Shown: positions 53,877 through 61,903 of the stretch, piece after piece
Layout of the letters: each line of letters begins with the position of its first letter
How positions within the stretch are numbered: position 1 is the stretch's first letter
Origin: Sphingomonas sp. BAUL-RG-20F-R05-02
Lineage (GTDB): Bacteria > Pseudomonadota > Alphaproteobacteria > Sphingomonadales > Sphingomonadaceae
Assembly (NCBI RefSeq): GCF_022662305.1
Contig: NZ_JAKNQH010000008.1
Span: 113,709 to 177,708, forward strand
Direction of reading: 5' to 3'
DNA: 64,000 nt
Program-made: the position numbers and the translations under genes
Notes under the pieces: model-generated
Seen by the model: only the letters and a program-made list of their open reading frames with translations
The model's database searches: none
What the model was told of the DNA's origin: nothing

Positions 53877-56729
53877 TCAGAAAGTAACGCGCGCGACGAT
53901 GGTGACCTTGCGATCGGTGATGATCGCATCACGCGGGCGCGTCTCGATGCCATAATAGGTCGAGGTCATCGTGTTCAGCAGGTTCACGCCGTTCGCGGTC
54001 AACGAGAAGTGCGGATTGACGTTGACGGTGACGGAGGCGTCGAGTTGGCCGAACGGCTTCTGGAACACCGGCAGGTTGCCCGAACCGTTGCCCGAGGTCG
54101 TCACCAGGAACTCGCTGCGCCAGTTGTAGGCGACGCGGGTCGAGATCAGGCCACGCTCGTAGATGCCGACGATGTTATAATTGTACTTCGACAAACCTTC
54201 GAGCGACACGTTACGCACCGGCCCCGCCGTCGCCGGGCTCGGCGCGTCGGAGTCGACATAGGTGAAGTTGCTCTGCACGCCCAAGCCCTTCAGCGCGCCC
54301 GGCAGGAAGTCGAAGAACTGCTGATAGGCCAGCTCGAACCCCTTTACCTTCGCATCGGCGACGTTGTTGTACGACGTGACGTTGTACGTCGCCGTCACGC
54401 CATCGTTGAAGGTGACGTCACGCGTGGTGATGCCGGTCTGGATGTAGTTCGAAATCTGCTTGTAGAACGCGGCCGCGGTCAGCGAGCCGGTGTGCGAGAA
54501 ATACCATTCGGCGGAGAGATCGAGGTTCTTCGACTCCATCGGCCTCAGATTGGGATTGCCGCCCGACGTGTCATGCTCCTGGAAGATCTGCGCGGTGCCC
54601 GGCTCCGAAATGGTCAGCGCCGGGTTGAGCTGCGACAGCGACGGGCGCGAGATGTTCTTCGACGCGGCGAAGCGCAATTGCAGCTTGTCGGTGAGGTGCG
54701 CGCGCAGGTTCAGGCTCGGCAACCACGTGTTGTAGCTTTGCGCGACGCTGACGAGATTGGCGGTGGTGTCGCCGGTGTTCTGCTTGCCGTCCGGCCCGGT
54801 GATCAGCCCGGTCTGCTGAAGGTAGCCCGCGACGTCCTGATCGGTGTGCACGAAGCGCACGCCGATGTTGCCGTCGATCGGCACCGGCAATTGATCCGCC
54901 TTGAAGAACGCCGCCACGTAGCCGGCATACGTCTTCTGCGACTGCGTGCTGGTGCCGCTCGCCTGGTACGGCGCGGCGGTCGAGATGCCGAGCGCGGCGC
55001 GCGTCGCGTCGTAATTGAGCGTGGTGTTGCGCGAGAAGAACAGCCCCTCGTTCGGCACCGATGCGTCACCACGGAAGAAGTCGCGCAGGCCGACCACCTC
55101 AAGCTCGCTCGGCACGCCGGACAGCTGGGTATAGCGATAGCCGGTGTCGCTGAACACGTTGGAACGATCGGCGAAGCGGAAGCCCGCCTTGATCGACCGC
55201 AGAATGCCGCCGTCGAACTTATATTCGCCGTCGAGCCGACCGGTCTTGTCCTTCGCCTCGGAGTGGTTGAGGTCGTCGAGATAGAACGCCGCATTATACG
55301 TCGATGCGTTGGTGGCACCCTCGGGCGTCGTCAGCGTGAAGCTCGGCGTCGTGCCGGTCACCTTCTGCATCAGCGTGCCGTCGCCGACGCCGTTCAGGCC
55401 GACGATCGAGCGCACGTCCTGCGTGTTGGCATCGACAAATTGGCCGTCGGCGGTGATCGTCAGGTGCGACGACGCTTCCCACTTGCCGTGCAGCGAATAG
55501 TCGGTGGTACGCGAGTGGCGCGTTTCGAGGCTGGTGTTCGCGGCGGCCGCGATATTCTGGTAGGTGCCGCTCTGCACGTCGCCGTTCGGCGCGAAGGTGA
55601 AGGCGGCGCCCGGCGTCGGCACCATCTGCGCGCCGGCCGGTTCGGCGAAGTAGCTGTAATCGTCGAACCGGAAGTTATAATCGTTACGGAACACCTCGCC
55701 GGTGAACTCCAGCGTGTCGGTCGGCCGCCACTGGAGCGACGCGTCGATGCCGAAGCGCCGGCGATCGCCGTAGACCTCGCCGATGCCGGTGCCGTGCGCC
55801 AGCGTCGTGGTCTGGCCAAGCCGGCCGAGCGTCTGCGCGGCGGTATAGTCGGGCAACGAGTTCGGGGTGCCATCAGCCTTCAGGCTGGTATCGAGCGTGT
55901 TGAACGGCTCGGTCGTGATCGTATCCTGCCGGAATGCGGTGCGCTGGTACGACGCGCTGACCAGCACGCCGATCTCGCCGATACCGGTGTGCCAGCGATC
56001 GCTGACGAGCAGCGACGCGGACGGCTCGCTCTTGCGGACCAGGTCCGAATAGGTGTTGCTGACCGCGCCCGACACCTTCAACCCGTCGAAGTCGAAGGGT
56101 TTGCGCGTGCGGAAGTTGATCGTACCGCTGAGCTGATCCTCGATCAGATCGGACGACGGGTTCTTGTAGACATCGATGCCGGCGAGCAGTTCGGACGGCA
56201 CGTCCTCCAGGCTCAGCGTTCCCGCCGGGCTGGTACCCTCGCCGCCGCTCGCGGTGAAGATGTCGCGGCCGTTCAGTTCGGTACGGACCTGGGTCAGGCC
56301 GCGGATCGCGACCGAGCTGCCTTCGCCGTACTGGCGCTGGACCTGGATGCCCGAGATGCGCTGCAACGCTTCGGCGACGTTGCGGTCAGGCAGCTTGCCG
56401 ATGTCCTCCGCCACGATCGAATCGACGATCTGGTCGGAATTGCGCTTGATGTTCTGCGCGCTCTGCAAACTCGCGCGCACGCCGGTGACGACGATGTCCG
56501 CGGTGGCGGACGCCGGCGCGGCGGATGCGGGATCGGTCGCGACGTTCTGGTCGCCGCTCGGCTGGGTTGTGCCGCTCTGCGTCGTGGCCTGCTGCACCGC
56601 CGGATCGGTTGGCGGCGTGGCGGTCTGCGCGAAGGCGGGCGATGCGGCCCCGAGCACCAGCGCAGCGGCGGACGCGCCGAGCAGCATCGTGGCCTTGCGA
56701 GTGCTCTGCGTGGTGATCTGAAGTGCCAT
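53877..56729 (-). CDS. TonB-dependent receptor, oligosaccharide type
   Basis: Encodes 950 residues from ATG 56729; the frame begins at 56753. A signal peptide (LLGASAAALVLGAASPAFA) precedes a Gln/Thr/Pro-rich spacer and TonB box DIVVTGVRASLQSAQNIKR. The plug shows QIVDSIVAEDIGKLPDRNVAEALQRISGIQ and SVAIRGLTQVRTELNGRDIF. A long barrel ends with VTIVARVTF. This TonB-box/plug form is that of large carbohydrate receptors of Caulobacter, Xanthomonas and sphingomonads. Given the enzymes encoded on both sides, it should import fucosylated hemicellulose fragments. It is divergent from the IclR gene. Confidence 0.93.
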   Translation of the reverse strand: MALQITTQSTRKATMLLGASAAALVLGAASPAFAQTATPPTDPAVQQATTQSGTTQPSGDQNVATDPASAAPASATADIVVTGVRASLQSAQNIKRNSDQIVDSIVAEDIGKLPDRNVAEALQRISGIQVQRQYGEGSSVAIRGLTQVRTELNGRDIFTASGGEGTSPAGTLSLEDVPSELLAGIDVYKNPSSDLIEDQLSGTINFRTRKPFDFDGLKVSGAVSNTYSDLVRKSEPSASLLVSDRWHTGIGEIGVLVSASYQRTAFRQDTITTEPFNTLDTSLKADGTPNSLPDYTAAQTLGRLGQTTTLAHGTGIGEVYGDRRRFGIDASLQWRPTDTLEFTGEVFRNDYNFRFDDYSYFAEPAGAQMVPTPGAAFTFAPNGDVQSGTYQNIAAAANTSLETRHSRTTDYSLHGKWEASSHLTITADGQFVDANTQDVRSIVGLNGVGDGTLMQKVTGTTPSFTLTTPEGATNASTYNAAFYLDDLNHSEAKDKTGRLDGEYKFDGGILRSIKAGFRFADRSNVFSDTGYRYTQLSGVPSELEVVGLRDFFRGDASVPNEGLFFSRNTTLNYDATRAALGISTAAPYQASGTSTQSQKTYAGYVAAFFKADQLPVPIDGNIGVRFVHTDQDVAGYLQQTGLITGPDGKQNTGDTTANLVSVAQSYNTWLPSLNLRAHLTDKLQLRFAASKNISRPSLSQLNPALTISEPGTAQIFQEHDTSGGNPNLRPMESKNLDLSAEWYFSHTGSLTAAAFYKQISNYIQTGITTRDVTFNDGVTATYNVTSYNNVADAKVKGFELAYQQFFDFLPGALKGLGVQSNFTYVDSDAPSPATAGPVRNVSLEGLSKYNYNIVGIYERGLISTRVAYNWRSEFLVTTSGNGSGNLPVFQKPFGQLDASVTVNVNPHFSLTANGVNLLNTMTSTYYGIETRPRDAIITDRKVTIVARVTF

Positions 56730-56803
56730 AATTCGTCCCTCTCCTGCGTGCATGGCCCCCGGGCAGGGCTCTGAAGCCGCTCCTTACGTCCGCCGTTACA
56801 ATT

Positions 56804-56827
56804 GTGAAATATAAAAATTGCTTTCAC
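56804..56827. promoter_or_regulatory. Candidate IclR operator between receptor and regulator
   Basis: GTGAAA-N12-TTTCAC is a perfect inverted repeat in the 176-bp divergent region, 75 bp before the receptor start and 79 bp before the iclR-type start. It embeds TATAAAAATTG, the most AT-rich stretch of the locus, so a promoter probably overlaps it. A single GTGAAAAT half also occurs at 63629-63636 before the GH31 gene. Assignment to the IclR protein is inference. Confidence 0.45.
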
Positions 56828-56905
56828 GGGTGATTTTTCGCTACCGCATGGCGGCCGCCGCCGGAGCGACGTACAAGCGCTCCGATAAGCAAACGGGGGA
56901 GAGGC

Positions 56906-57709
56906 ATGGCAACGAAGTCGCGGTATCAGGCGCCGGCATTAAAGAAGGGGCTCGAGATCCTGGAAGTCCTCGCCGCCGCCAGCGCGCCGCTTACCATGTC
57001 GGACATCTCGGTCGCGCTGGACCGCTCGATCAGCGAGATCTTCCGGATGTTGCAGGTGCTCGAGGAACATCGTTACATCGTCCGCAGCGAAGAAGGGTAC
57101 CGCCTCACCAATCGGCTGTTCGCGCTGAGCATGGGTCAGCCGCCGGTACGCGATCTCGTCTCCACCGCGATGCCGGTGATGGAAGGTTTGGCGCGCCGGA
57201 TCGGGCAGAGCTGTCATCTCGCGGTCGTATCCGGTGCCGAGATGGTGGTGATCGCCGGCGTCGATTCCCCCGGCTTGTCGGGCTTCGCGGTGCGCGTCGG
57301 CTACCGGCGGCCGCTGCATCGCTCCGCATCCGGGCGCATCCTGCTCGCCTTCCAATCCCCCGACGGGCGCGCCGCTATGCTGGAGGACGTGCGCGCGACG
57401 GGCGATGCGGTCGATCTGCCGGTGCTGACCGCGCAACTCGACGCGATCATCGCGGACGGCGGCGGCACATCGCCCAGCCCGGTGCTGACCGGGATCATCG
57501 ACCTGTCCGTGCCGGTGCTGTCGCTGAACGTGGCGCGCGCGGCGCTGACCATCCCTTTCGTCGACGGACCGGGCGCGCGGGTCGGGCTGGCCGAGTCGCA
57601 GGCGGCGCTGCGCGAAGCGGCTGAGGCGATCGCCGACCAGCTCGCCCCGGTGCTGCGCGATGCTACACTCCGCCCGGACGAGGATCAGGAAAAGGATTCG
57701 GACGCATGA
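56906..57709 (+). CDS. IclR-family transcriptional regulator
   Basis: Encodes 267 residues with a strong GGGGGAGAGG site. The winged-HTH (KKGLEILEVLAAASAPLTMSDIS, SISEIFRMLQVLEEHRYIVRSEEGYRL) is followed by the IclR effector domain (LARRIGQSCHLAVVSGAEMVVIAGVDSPG, PLHRSASGRILLAF). It is the first gene of the right arm, overlapping the esterase gene by 4 bp, and is divergent from the receptor. It probably controls both arms in response to a sugar or sugar acid from the pathway. Confidence 0.92.
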   Translation: MATKSRYQAPALKKGLEILEVLAAASAPLTMSDISVALDRSISEIFRMLQVLEEHRYIVRSEEGYRLTNRLFALSMGQPPVRDLVSTAMPVMEGLARRIGQSCHLAVVSGAEMVVIAGVDSPGLSGFAVRVGYRRPLHRSASGRILLAFQSPDGRAAMLEDVRATGDAVDLPVLTAQLDAIIADGGGTSPSPVLTGIIDLSVPVLSLNVARAALTIPFVDGPGARVGLAESQAALREAAEAIADQLAPVLRDATLRPDEDQEKDSDA

Positions 57710-58677
57710 ACGACCTGTCACGCCGCACGCTGATCGGCGGCTCCATGCTGCTCGGCCTTGCCGCCGCGGCCACATCGGCGGATGCGCAGACCAGCGCACA
57801 TGACGAAGTGGTAGAGCTGTGGCCCGGCCCGCCGCCCAGCAGCACCGGCGCCACGATCACGCGCAAGATCGCCGATCAGTCGAAGGACCCCGCGCACCTC
57901 GATCGCTGGGTGACCGGGATCGCGCGGCCGGTGCTGGTGGTGTACCGCCCGGCCCGCCCGAACGGCACGGCGGCGCTCGTCATGCCGGGCGGCGGATATG
58001 GCTTCCTGTCGTATGACAATGAAGGCGTATCGCAGGCGGCATGGCTCAACGCGCGTGGCGTGACGGCGTTCATCCTGCTGTACCGCTTGCCATCGGAAGG
58101 CTGGAACGATCGCGCCGACGTGCCGCTTCAGGACGCACAGCGGGCGATGCGCGTGATCCGTTCGGGCGCGGCGCGGTTCGGCATCCGCGCCGACAAGATC
58201 GCCGTCCTCGGCTTCTCGGCCGGCGGACACCTCGCCGGGTCGCTCGCGACGCGCCATGCCGAGCGGACCTACGCGCCGGTCGATGCTACCGATACGCTCA
58301 GCGCACGGCCGGATGTGGCGGGGCTGATCTACCCGGTCATCACGCTCGACCAACCATTCACGCATGTCGGATCACGCGACATGCTGCTCGGGCCGAACTC
58401 CAGCGTGGCGGAACAGCGCGCGCGTTCGGTCGAGCGCAAGGTCGACGCGACCACACCGCCGACGTTCCTCGTGCATGCCGCCGATGACGGGCTGGTGCCG
58501 GTCGCCAACAGCATCGCGATGTTCGACGCGTTGATGGCCGCCAAGCGACCGACAGCGCTGCACGTGTTCGAGGACGGTGGCCACGGCTTCGGCGTGCGCC
58601 TGCCGCGCGCGCAATCGGCTTCGGCGTGGCCAGGCCTGTTCGCGACCTTCGCGACGCGGCAGGGCGTCGCGCTGTGA
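57706..58677 (+). CDS. Exported alpha/beta-hydrolase, acetyl-esterase-like
   Basis: Encodes 323 residues. A twin-arginine-like leader (LSRRTLIGGSMLLGLAAAA) precedes a BD-FAE/acetylxylan-esterase-like alpha/beta-hydrolase fold. The oxyanion region is MPGGGYGFLSYDNEG, the nucleophile elbow GFSAGGHLAGSL, then the Asp region HAADDGLVP and the final His in FEDGGHGFGV. These enzymes remove acetyl or feruloyl groups from hemicellulose fragments. It overlaps both neighbours by 4 bp, so it belongs to a translationally coupled set with the regulator, two SGNH esterases and the fucosidase. Confidence 0.88.
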   Translation: MNDLSRRTLIGGSMLLGLAAAATSADAQTSAHDEVVELWPGPPPSSTGATITRKIADQSKDPAHLDRWVTGIARPVLVVYRPARPNGTAALVMPGGGYGFLSYDNEGVSQAAWLNARGVTAFILLYRLPSEGWNDRADVPLQDAQRAMRVIRSGAARFGIRADKIAVLGFSAGGHLAGSLATRHAERTYAPVDATDTLSARPDVAGLIYPVITLDQPFTHVGSRDMLLGPNSSVAEQRARSVERKVDATTPPTFLVHAADDGLVPVANSIAMFDALMAAKRPTALHVFEDGGHGFGVRLPRAQSASAWPGLFATFATRQGVAL

Positions 58678-59477
58678 AGGCGTGGCCGGTATTGCTTGCC
58701 AGCGTGCTGGCAGCGGCGCCGGCCGCCGCGCAGGCACCGCATTACCAAAGCTCGCCCGAACGGCGGACGGTGGTGGAAAAGGACTGGGGACCGTGGCTCG
58801 GGCCGTTCCGTGCGAAACTGATCCCCAGCCTGATGCGCGATTTCGGTGAGCGCTATCTCTACCAGCCCGCCAACGCTGCCCTGCCCCCGCCCCGCGCGGG
58901 CGAACGACGCGTGGTGTTCCTGGGGGACTCGATCACCGATCGCTGGAACCTTGCGGCGAGCTTTCCCGGCAAGCCCTATGTCAATCGCGGTATCGGCAGC
59001 CAGGTGACCGCGCAGATGATCCTGCGCTTTCACCAGGACGTAATCGCGCTGCATCCGCAGGCGGTGGTCATCCTGTCGGGTGTCAACGACGTGCAGGGCT
59101 TTCTCCAGCAGGAGACGCCCGAGCAGATCGAGGCGAATTGGGAAACCATGGCCGATCTCGCCGATGCACATGGCATAGCGGTGGTGTTCGGGTCGTTGTT
59201 GCCGGTCAACGACTATACCGACGCGGCACGCGATGTCGTGAAGGAACGCCATCCCGACGAACTACGCGCATTGAACGCGTGGCTGCGCGCGTTCTGCGCG
59301 CGGCGTCACTACGCCTATGCCGATTACTTCGCGGCGCTGGTCGATCGGAACGGCCTGATGACCGCGGCCTACACCAGCGACGGCATCCATCCACTCGACG
59401 CCGGCTATGCCCGCATGGCGCCGGTCGCCGCGCGCGCGATCGCGACCGCTCTCGCCACCCACCTCAGGAGCAAATGA
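58674..59477 (+). CDS. Exported SGNH/GDSL esterase 1
   Basis: Encodes 267 residues from GTG 58674, overlapping the previous stop; in-frame codons further upstream lie inside the previous gene. It has a signal peptide (VKAWPVLLASVLAAAPAAAQ). SGNH blocks are VVFLGDSITDRWN (Ser), NRGIGSQVT (Gly), LSGVNDVQ (Asn) and SDGIHPLDAGY (Asp/His). Such lipase-like esterases deacetylate plant polysaccharides. In Xanthomonas xyloglucan loci, SGNH acetylesterases accompany GH31/GH35/fucosidase genes, which supports this reading. Confidence 0.88.
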   Translation: MKAWPVLLASVLAAAPAAAQAPHYQSSPERRTVVEKDWGPWLGPFRAKLIPSLMRDFGERYLYQPANAALPPPRAGERRVVFLGDSITDRWNLAASFPGKPYVNRGIGSQVTAQMILRFHQDVIALHPQAVVILSGVNDVQGFLQQETPEQIEANWETMADLADAHGIAVVFGSLLPVNDYTDAARDVVKERHPDELRALNAWLRAFCARRHYAYADYFAALVDRNGLMTAAYTSDGIHPLDAGYARMAPVAARAIATALATHLRSK

Positions 59478-60265
59478 TGCGCTACCTCCCCCTGATTGCG
59501 ATCCTGCTTGGCTCGGCGGCGTCCGCCCAGACCAGCGTGCCCGGCGACCCCTATGTCGGCGATCCGGTCGGCATCGTCGCCGATCCCTGCCCTGCCCACC
59601 CCAAGCCGGCCGACAAGGCCGGGTGGCAGATGTGGAACCTGCACATGATGACTCGTGATTACGGGCAGCTCTGCCGCTACGCCGCGCAGAACGCCGCGAT
59701 CACGCAGCCGGTGCGCGTGGTGTTCATGGGCGATTCCATCACCGACAACTGGATCGGTGCGGATCCGACGCTGTTCACGAACGGCATCGTCGATCGCGGC
59801 ATCAGCGGGCAGACCACACCGCAGATGCTGGTGCGCTTCCGCCGCGACGTGATCGATTTGCACCCGCAGGTCGTGCATATCATGGCCGGCACCAACGACA
59901 TTGCCGGCAATACCGGCGCGGCGACGATCGAGACGGTACAGGGCAACATCGCCAGCATGGCGGAACTCGCCCGCGCGCATGGCATCAAGGTGATCCTCGC
60001 CTCGATCCCGCCCGCCGCCGCCTTCCCGTGGAGCCCGGACAAGCGGCCGGTGCCGCAGATCGCCGCGATGAACACGTGGTTGCGCGGTTATGCCAAGGCG
60101 AACGGCTTCACCTATGTCGATTATCACGCCGCGCTGACCACGCCGGAGGGCGCGATGAAGCCCGGCCTCGCCAGTGACGGCGTGCATCCCACCCCGGCGG
60201 GCTATGCGGTGATGCGCCCGCTCGCGCTGGCGGCGATCGCCACCACGCTGGGCTCGCGCAAATGA
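59474..60265 (+). CDS. Exported SGNH/GDSL esterase 2
   Basis: Encodes 263 residues from ATG 59474 with AGGAG four bases upstream. It has a signal peptide (MMRYLPLIAILLGSAASAQ). The SGNH blocks are VVFMGDSITDNWIG, DRGISGQTT, MAGTNDIAGN and SDGVHPTPAGYAVM. It is similar in fold to esterase 1 but has a different N-terminal region with PGDPYVGDPVG and DPCPAHPKP, so the two are diverged paralogues, perhaps with different acetyl-position preference. It overlaps esterase 1 and the fucosidase gene by 4 bp each. Confidence 0.88.
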   Translation: MMRYLPLIAILLGSAASAQTSVPGDPYVGDPVGIVADPCPAHPKPADKAGWQMWNLHMMTRDYGQLCRYAAQNAAITQPVRVVFMGDSITDNWIGADPTLFTNGIVDRGISGQTTPQMLVRFRRDVIDLHPQVVHIMAGTNDIAGNTGAATIETVQGNIASMAELARAHGIKVILASIPPAAAFPWSPDKRPVPQIAAMNTWLRGYAKANGFTYVDYHAALTTPEGAMKPGLASDGVHPTPAGYAVMRPLALAAIATTLGSRK

Positions 60266-61887
60266 ACTCGCTCGACCGCCGCCGCTTCCTCGCCGGCAGC
60301 GCTGCGCTCGGCATCGCGCAGGCGGCGCGCGCGGCCAGCCCGATGGGCGCGGCGCGCGGGCCGGTGCAGGCGAACTGGCCGTCGCTGGTCGACAATTACC
60401 GCTACCCCGACTGGTTCCGCGACGCCAAGCTCGGGCTGTGGGCGCATTGGGGGCCGCAATCGGTGCCCGAGCAGGGCGACTGGTACGGCCGCTTCATGTA
60501 TATGCAGGGCCACCCGATGTACGAACATCACCTCAAGACCTACGGCCATCCGTCGGTATCGGGGATGAAGGACATCCAGCATCTGTGGTCCGCCGCGAAA
60601 TGGGACCCGGATGCGCTGATGCAGCGCTACGTGAAGGCAGGCGCCAAATATTTCCTCGCGCTCGCCTGCCATCACGACAATCTCGACTGCTACGACAGCC
60701 GTTACCAGCCGTGGAACAGCCTGCGCGTCGGGCCGAAGCGCGACGTGGTCGGCGAGTGGGAGAAGGTCGCGCGGCGTGCCGGGCTGAAGTTCGGCGTGTC
60801 CAACCATGCCGCGCATGCGTGGCACTGGTATCAGTCGGCCTATGGCTATGATCCGGTCGGCGCGAAGAAGGGCGTGCGCTACGACGCCTACACCCTGCGC
60901 AAGGAAGACGGGCGCGGCACTTGGTGGGAGGGATTGGACCCGCACGACCTCTACACCGGTCGCCATGCGGTGCTGCCCGACGGCATCGACAGCATCGCCG
61001 CAATGGAGGCATGGCACGACAAGCACGACGGCCAATGGGTCGAGACGCCCCCGCCGGGCGACCCCGCCTATGTGACGAAATGGCTGCTGCGGCAGACCGA
61101 CCTGATCGACAAGTACAAGCCCGATCTCGTCTATTTCGACGATTACGAACTGCCGTTCGGCCCGGTCGGGCTGGAGGCGGCGGCGGATTACTACAACCGC
61201 TCGATCGCATGGCACGGCAAGATCGACGTGGTGCTGACCGGCAAGCAGTTGAAGCCCAACCAGCGCTTCGGCATCCTGCAGGATGTCGAGCGCGGCTACA
61301 CCGACCATCTGTGGGACGAGCCGTGGCAGACCGACACCTGCATCGGCGACTGGTTCTACAACGTCGCGCGGCTCAACGACCGCAGTTACAAGACGGCGGA
61401 GGACGTGATGCAGCGGCTCGCCGACGTGGTGTCCAAGAACGGCAACCTGCTGCTGTCGATCCCGCAGCCCGGCGACGGCGCGATCGATGCCGAGGAAGAG
61501 AATATCCTCGACGGCATGGCGGGGTGGATCGCGGTGAACGGCACGGCGATCTTCGGGTCGCGGCCGTGGCGGCGCTATGGCGAGGGGCCGACCCAGCTTG
61601 CGGTGGGGATGCAGAACGAAGGATCCGCCAAGCCGTTCACGTCTGCGGATATCCGCTTCACCACCAACGCGGGCGCGCTGTACGCGCTGTTCCTAGCGCC
61701 GCCCAAGGGGCGCGCGACGATCCGCTCGCTCGCGACGGGGCGCGAGGGTGTGGTCGAGCGCGTGACGTTGCTGGGTGGCGGGACGGTGCCGCACCGCCGC
61801 GACGCGACCGGGCTGCATTTCGATATGCCGCCGGGTGCGGGCGGCTTCGTGCCGGTGGTGCGGATCGACGGGCGCGGGCTGGTCTGA
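60262..61887 (+). CDS. GH29 alpha-L-fucosidase with Tat signal
   Basis: Encodes 541 residues. It begins with a twin-arginine signal (SLDRRRFLAGSAALGIAQAARA). GH29 landmarks are WFRDAKLGLWAHWGPQSVPEQGDWYGRFMY, YFLALACHHDNLDCYDSRY and FGVSNHAAHAWHW. The probable nucleophile is Asp293 in KPDLVYFDDYE. DVVSKNGNLLLSIPQPGDG closes the barrel. A small beta-sandwich forms the C-terminus (about 420-541). It would release terminal L-fucose in the periplasm to feed FucP and the oxidative pathway encoded by the opposite arm. It is the last cistron of the coupled right-arm set. Confidence 0.94.
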   Translation: MNSLDRRRFLAGSAALGIAQAARAASPMGAARGPVQANWPSLVDNYRYPDWFRDAKLGLWAHWGPQSVPEQGDWYGRFMYMQGHPMYEHHLKTYGHPSVSGMKDIQHLWSAAKWDPDALMQRYVKAGAKYFLALACHHDNLDCYDSRYQPWNSLRVGPKRDVVGEWEKVARRAGLKFGVSNHAAHAWHWYQSAYGYDPVGAKKGVRYDAYTLRKEDGRGTWWEGLDPHDLYTGRHAVLPDGIDSIAAMEAWHDKHDGQWVETPPPGDPAYVTKWLLRQTDLIDKYKPDLVYFDDYELPFGPVGLEAAADYYNRSIAWHGKIDVVLTGKQLKPNQRFGILQDVERGYTDHLWDEPWQTDTCIGDWFYNVARLNDRSYKTAEDVMQRLADVVSKNGNLLLSIPQPGDGAIDAEEENILDGMAGWIAVNGTAIFGSRPWRRYGEGPTQLAVGMQNEGSAKPFTSADIRFTTNAGALYALFLAPPKGRATIRSLATGREGVVERVTLLGGGTVPHRRDATGLHFDMPPGAGGFVPVVRIDGRGLV

Positions 61888-61903
61888 GCCCGCGCCACTC
61901 GCT

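Noticed and set aside
54009..56774. 921-residue open frame on the plus strand
   Set aside because: It is the antisense of the receptor gene at 53877-56729; it is Arg/Val/Asp-rich with no family motifs, a known effect of high-GC codon usage.
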